Shown here in pieces: positions 59,801 through 64,000 of a stretch of 64,000 nucleotides of DNA (the first letter of the stretch is position 1; the number at the start of each line of letters is the position of its first letter). Below the pieces are notes generated by a model. It had not been told where the DNA came from. It saw only the letters and a program-made list of their open reading frames with translations, and made no database searches. The translations under genes and the position numbers were made by a program. The stretch comes from Breoghania sp. (lineage in GTDB: Bacteria > Pseudomonadota > Alphaproteobacteria > Rhizobiales > Stappiaceae), in assembly GCF_030066895.1 (NCBI RefSeq), contig NZ_JASJAV010000029.1, positions 1-64,000 of the forward strand, in the 5' to 3' direction.

Positions 59801-60083
59801 ATGCTCTTGATCGAATGCCCCTGGTGCGGGTCGGGTGACGAAATCGAATTCTCCTAATGGCGGGGAAGCCCATATCGCCCGGCCGGAAGACCCATCCGCG
59901 CTCACCGACGAGTAATGGACCGAGTTCCTGTTCATGCGCTATAATCCGAAGGGGGCGCACAAGGAACGGTGGTGTCATAGCGCCGGGTGCCGGCGCGGGT
60001 TCAATGTCGAGCGCGATACGGTGAGTTACCGGATCAATCGGGTCTATGCCTGCAATGCCGAGACGGTCGGGGAGGAACGGTGA
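59801..60083 (+). pseudogene. soxD: Sarcosine oxidase, delta subunit (disrupted)
   Basis: Small zinc-binding subunit. The start MLLIECPWCGSGDEIEFS has the first Cys pair; the second metal site is in WCHSAGCRRGFNVERDTV. An extra A at about 59856 (TCCTAATGG for TCCTATGG) shifts the frame, and TAA at 59913 interrupts LTDE-x-WTEFLFMR where Glu is expected. The end INRVYACNAETVGEER meets soxA: TGA 60081-60083 shares its A with the soxA ATG. Repaired length is about 93 residues, normal for SoxD. Confidence 0.85.
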
Positions 60084-63000
60084 TGGCGGATTTGTGGACC
60101 TCTTCCGGCGGTCGCATCGACCGTGCCAATCCTCTCTCGTTCCGCTTCAACGACAAGCGGTATCAGGGGTATCAGGGCGATACGCTCGCCTCCGCGTTGC
60201 TGGCGAACGGGGTGCATCTCGTTGCGCGCAGCTTCAAGTATCACCGTCCGTGCGGCACCGTGTCGGCCGGATCGGAGGAGCCGACGGCGCTCGTTCAGCT
60301 TGAGACGGGTGCCTTCAGCGAGCCGGACCTTCGAGCGACCCAGATCGAGCTTTACGACGGACTAATCGCCGCGAGCAAGAATGCCTGGCCGAATGTCTCC
60401 CACGATGTGGGGGCAATCAACGACCTGTTCTCCAAGCTCTTCGTGGCGGGCTTCTACTACAAAGACCTTCATGCATCCTAAAAGCTTCTGGATGCGGGTC
60501 TACGAGCCGATCATCCGGCGCGCGGCAGGTTTCGGCGTCGCGCCCAAGGAGGCCGATTCTGACACTTACGACAAGATGCACGCCCATTGCGATGTGTTGG
60601 TCGCGGGCGCGGGACCTGCCGGTTTGATGGCGGCGCTTGAGGCGGCCAAGGCCGGGGCGCGGGTGATCATCGCCGATGAGCAGGCGGAATTCGGCGGCTC
60701 CCTTCTGGGCGCGGCTCGCGAGATCGACGGGGGGGGGGCCGGCTACTGAGTGGGTGGAGAAGATCCGGGCCGACCTCGCGGCCTTTCCGGAGATCCGGCT
60801 TCTGCCGCGCACGACGGTTGCGGGCTATTATGACCACAACTATCTGACGCTGGCTGAGCGTAAGTTCTATCATCTGGGGCGGGGCGCGGACGGGGTGCGC
60901 CAGCGGCTCTGGAAGGTGCGGGCCAAGCGCGTGGTTCTGGCAACCGGCGCGCATGAGTGGCCGCTGGTCTTTGCCGACAACGACCGGCCGGGGATCATGC
61001 TGGCGGGAGCAACCCGCACCTATGCCAACCGCTACGGCGTACTGCCGAGGCGTTGCGGCGTTGTCTTCACCAACAATGACAGCGCCTATGACGTCGCAAT
61101 CGATCTGGCGAAGGCCGGATGTCGGATCGAGGCCATCTTGGACGTGCGTGTGCAGGCAATGGGTCCGGCAGCGGAGCGCGCCTTCGCGGTGGGGCTTCGC
61201 GTCATCTGCGGGGCCGCGATCGTCGGCGTGAATGGTACCAAGCGCGTGAAGGGCGTGGAGATTGTCCGGCTCGCCGCCGACGGAGAAACGGCCAGCGGCC
61301 CGGTGGAGCGGTTGTCGTGCGATTTCGTGGCAGCGTCGGGCGGTTGGACCCCGGCGGTGCATTTGATGTCGCAATCGGGCGGCAAGCTTCTATATGACGA
61401 TGAAAAGGCCTGTTTCGTACCGGATCGCTCGGTGCAGGCCGAAAGCTCGGCCGGGGCCTGGAACGGAGCCTTTTCGCTTCTCGGTGCTCTGAGCGAGGGC
61501 GCTGCGGCCGGTCGTGCGGCTGCCGAGGCTGCTGGGCTGACCCCGGCGAAGAGAGCCGCGTTTCCGAAGGTGGAGGCGGAAGAGCCTCAGCCGATCCATC
61601 CGCTTTGGATCGTTCCGGGCAAGAAGCCAGTCGGGTTCGGCAAGGCGAAGAATTTCGTCAACGTTTAGAATGACTTGACGGCGGCCGACGTCATGTTGGC
61701 CTCGTGGGAAGGGTATCGCTCGGTCGAGCACCTGAAGCGCTACACGACGACCGGCATGGGTACCGATCAGGGCAAGACCTCGAACGTCAACGCGCTGGCG
61801 ATTCTGTCCCGCACACTTTCAAGCCCGATCCCGGCGGTCGGAACCACGACCTTCCGTCCACCCTACACGCCGGTGGCCTATGGCACGCTCGCCGGGCGGG
61901 ACGTTGGCGAGTTGTCGGATGTTGCCCGCGTAACGCCGATGCATGGCTGGCACGTGGCGCGATCTTCGAGGATGTCGGCCAGTGGAAGCGGCCCTGGTAC
62001 TACCCGAAGAACGCCGAAAGCATGCAGAATGCGGTGTCGCGCGAATGTCTGGCAGTCAGAAATAGCGTCGGCGTGCTCGATGCGACGACGCTCGGCAAGA
62101 TCGACATTCAGGGCCCGGATGCGGCCGACTTCCTCAACCGCGTCTACACGAATGCCTGGTCGAAGCTCGACATCGGGCGGTGTCGATATGAGATCATGTG
62201 CAAGGAAGACGGCATGACCTTCGACGACGGCGTGACCTTGCGGCTCGGCGAAAACCACTTCCTGATGACGACGATCACCGGCAATGCGGCCGCCGTGCTC
62301 GACCGGCTGGAGGACCACCTTCAGATCGAATGGCCGGATATGAAGGTCTATCTGACGTCCGTGACCGGGCACTGGGCAATCGCTTCCATCGCTGGGCTGA
62401 AGGCGCGCGGTCTGATGCGCGATCTGGCACCCGATCTCGATCTCTCTGTTGAGGCCTTCCCCTTCATGTCGATGAAGGAAGCAACGGTCGCTGGGATCGA
62501 GGCCCGCGTCTACCGGATCAGCTTCACCGGGGAACTCTCCTTCGAGATCAACGTGCCCGCCTATCAGGGTATGGCGCTGTGGGAGGCAATCTTTGCGGCC
62601 GGGGAGAAAATACGATTGACGCCCTATGGCACGGAGACGATGCATGTGTTGAGGGCGGAGAAGGGGCTCATCATCGTCGGGCAGGAGATCGACGGCACGG
62701 TGACGCCCTACGATCTCGGTCTCGACTGGATCGTCTCGAAGAAGAAGGCCGATTTCGTCGGCAAGCTGTCCTGCTCGCGGCCCGACACGGCGCGCGACGA
62801 TCGCAAGCAACTGGTCGGGCTTCTGACCGACGACCCGAACGAGGTTCTGCCGGAAGTTGCACAGATCACCGAGGAAGCTGACGGCACGCCGCCCGTGTCG
62901 ATATTGGGTCGCGTCACCTCCAGCTATCACAGTTCTACGCTCGGCCGCTCCATCGCGCTTGCCGTGATCAAGGGCGACCGGAACCCGATGGATGCGACGG

Positions 63001-63089
63001 TTCATGCGTCGCTCGGGGACAAAACCTTGCTGTGCAAGGTGGTGGCGTCGATCTTCTTTGATGCCGAGGGAGAGCGTCTCAATGGCTGA
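60083..63089 (+). pseudogene. soxA: Sarcosine oxidase, alpha subunit (disrupted)
   Basis: Largest subunit, about 1000 residues, binding NAD and folate. Segments in order: HLVARSFKYHRPCGTVSAGS (N-terminal domain), [20 protein letters not shown] (dinucleotide site), VVLATGAHEWPLVFADNDRP, FVAASGGWTPAVHLMSQSGG, and the C-terminal GcvT-like domain (YPKNAESMQNAVSRECLAV, ISFTGELSFEINVPAYQG, LRAEKGLIIVGQEIDGTVTP). Lesions: an extra A near 60464 (AAAGACC), a run of ten G at 60729-60738, TAG at 61666 (FVNV-x-NDLTAADVMLAS, Gln expected), and a shift near 61960. The end overlaps soxG by eight bases. Confidence 0.9.
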
Positions 63090-63658
63090 TGCGATTATGA
63101 CGAGCGATATGCGCGCCGGAGCGCTAACCCGGCCGTTTGCGGGGCTGGAGCCGTTTGTCGAGGCCGGACCTCTGACCCTTCGCGAGATGCCGCTCGGCGG
63201 GCAGATCGATCTTCGCGGCGACCCGAAGAATGCGGGCTTTTTGGAGGCCGTCGCCTCGGTTCTCAGCTGCGCTCTGCCGCTTGCGCCCAACACGGCGGCG
63301 CAAGGGCGGGATGTCTTGGTGCTCTGGCTAGGGCCGGACGAATGGCTGGTGCTGAGCGCGCCGGGAATGGAGACGGGTCTCGTCGGATGTCTCAGGGAAG
63401 CGTTCGGCGACCGCCATTGCGCCGTGGTCGATGTGACGGGCAACCGGACGATCTTCCGGCTTTTGGGCGCTGGGTTGCAGTCTCGATCTGCATCCCTCGT
63501 AATTCGCGTCCGGTCAGTGCGCGCAGACGCTTCTGGCGCGTTCGGGCGTGATCCTTGTCCAGATCGATGACGTCCCTACCTTCGATATTCTGCCGAGGCG
63601 CTACTTTGCCGAATATCTCTGGCGCTGGCTGGAGAATGCGATGGGGGAATATCGGTAA
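63082..63658 (+). pseudogene. soxG: Sarcosine oxidase, gamma subunit (disrupted)
   Basis: Fourth subunit of sarcosine oxidase. ATG 63082 (MADAIMTSDMRAGALTRPFA) overlaps the soxA end. REMPLGGQIDLRGDP and VLVLWLGPDEWLVLSAPG are typical of SoxG. After FRLLGAG a shift near 63470 is followed by CSLDLHPS; TAA at 63500 sits where Gln or Glu is expected, then FASGQCAQTLLARSGVILVQ and RYFAEYLWRWLENAMGEYR end at TAA 63656. Repaired length is about 192 residues. Confidence 0.85.
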
Positions 63659-63759
63659 AAAGTGCGGCGGTCTGTCGCAATTGGCGCAAAACTTGTCGCA
63701 AAGGGATGTGAAGGCGTTCGGTCGCGATTTCAAACTCGTATCGTGAAAGGAAGTTGCCG

Positions 63760-64000
63760 ATGTCCGCTCCGCACGATGCCCTGCTCCGGCCTTTGACGAT
63801 CAAGGGGCTCACGATCCGCAACCGGATCATGAGCACCAGCCACGCGCCTTCCTACGGCAAGGACGGTCGCCCGCAGGAGCGCTACCAACTCTATCACGAG
63901 GAAAAGGCCCGGAGCGGTATTGGCCTGACCATGTTCGGCGGCTCTTCCTCCGTTTCGCCGGACAGCCCGGCGACGCCGTGGAACCAGATCTCCATCGCAG
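63760..64000 (+). CDS. Old-yellow-enzyme-type demethylase, N-terminal part (DgcA/StcD-like)
   Basis: Partial at the window end: 80 codons. The start MSAPHDALLRPLTIKGLTIR, then NRIMSTSHAPSYGKDGRPQE and RYQLYHEEKARSGIGLTMFG, match NADH:flavin oxidoreductases that demethylate dimethylglycine (DgcA) or stachydrine. AAAGGAAG precedes ATG 63760. Lying 101 bases after soxG, it fits the step before sarcosine oxidase in betaine breakdown. The catalytic residues are beyond the window, so the exact substrate is open. Confidence 0.8.
   Translation, partial: MSAPHDALLRPLTIKGLTIRNRIMSTSHAPSYGKDGRPQERYQLYHEEKARSGIGLTMFGGSSSVSPDSPATPWNQISIA

Noticed and set aside
7661-61668. Reassignment of TAG as a sense codon
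   Set aside because: TAG ends several intact genes with no conserved sequence after it, TAA and TGA also occur as internal stops, and frameshifts accompany them. A general lesion process explains the data better.

Overview
The window looks like chromosome from a high-GC alphaproteobacterium, most likely Hyphomicrobiales (Rhizobiales). The grounds are a choline ABC transporter of the Sinorhizobium ChoXWV type, a BetI-BetA-BetB set, a heterotetrameric sarcosine oxidase beside two GlxA/AraC regulators, DUF3175 and DUF3775 proteins, RquA, and several intergenic palindromes typical of this class. Genus is not assigned. No rRNA, tRNA, CRISPR, prophage or insertion sequence was recognised.

Layout. 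1-75 is a run of 64 C, probably a contig end. 111-8100: choline uptake (choV, choW, choX on -) and oxidation to glycine betaine (betI, betA, betB on +), with a perfect BetI-type palindrome before betI. 8178-8913: a RelE-like toxin and Xre antitoxin behind a perfect palindromic operator. 8978-13764: YhaN/YhaO, an SbcC/SbcD-like ATPase-nuclease pair. 13986-19037: a branched-chain amino-acid type ABC transporter, every gene broken. 19222-20427: a broken response regulator and histidine kinase. 20424-21888: DUF2478 and fdhD (molybdoenzyme maturation). 22083-23698: DUF3175 and a broken FAD monooxygenase. 23759-36840: a P-type ATPase, divergent MetK, DUF3775, a YhiI-RbbA-YhhJ exporter, DUF5132, an HMA-like protein and NAD-salvage genes (pncB, pncA), with an FNR/FixK-like box at the front. 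37112-37471: a low-GC secreted orphan. 37938-44680: an ABC ATPase, a binding-protein/OsmC chimera, an acyl-CoA dehydrogenase-like flavoprotein, a double rhodanese, a ferredoxin reductase, cyanase, and a convergent phosphopantetheinyl transferase. 44735-46998: ergothioneine synthesis (egtB, egtD). 47590-55408: a PaaK-like ligase, rquA, a PAS-GGDEF-EAL protein, a HAD phosphatase and an aldehyde dehydrogenase. 56032-64000: two GlxA-type regulators, soxBDAG, and the start of an old-yellow-enzyme-type demethylase.

How the genes work together. The two ends of the window belong to one route: choline is imported, oxidised to betaine, and the later demethylation steps end with sarcosine oxidase. RquA and the FNR-like site suggest microaerobic or anaerobic life. 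The cyanase cluster suggests uptake and breakdown of a cyanate- or thiocyanate-like compound.

Caveat on quality. About 30 genes carry one or more frameshifts or in-frame stops although homology continues on both sides, often at G or C runs. Other long genes (YhaN, 1157 codons; betA; pncB; egtB) are perfectly open. Disrupted genes are typed as pseudogenes, but many lesions may be sequence errors. Their coordinates span the whole recognisable gene.
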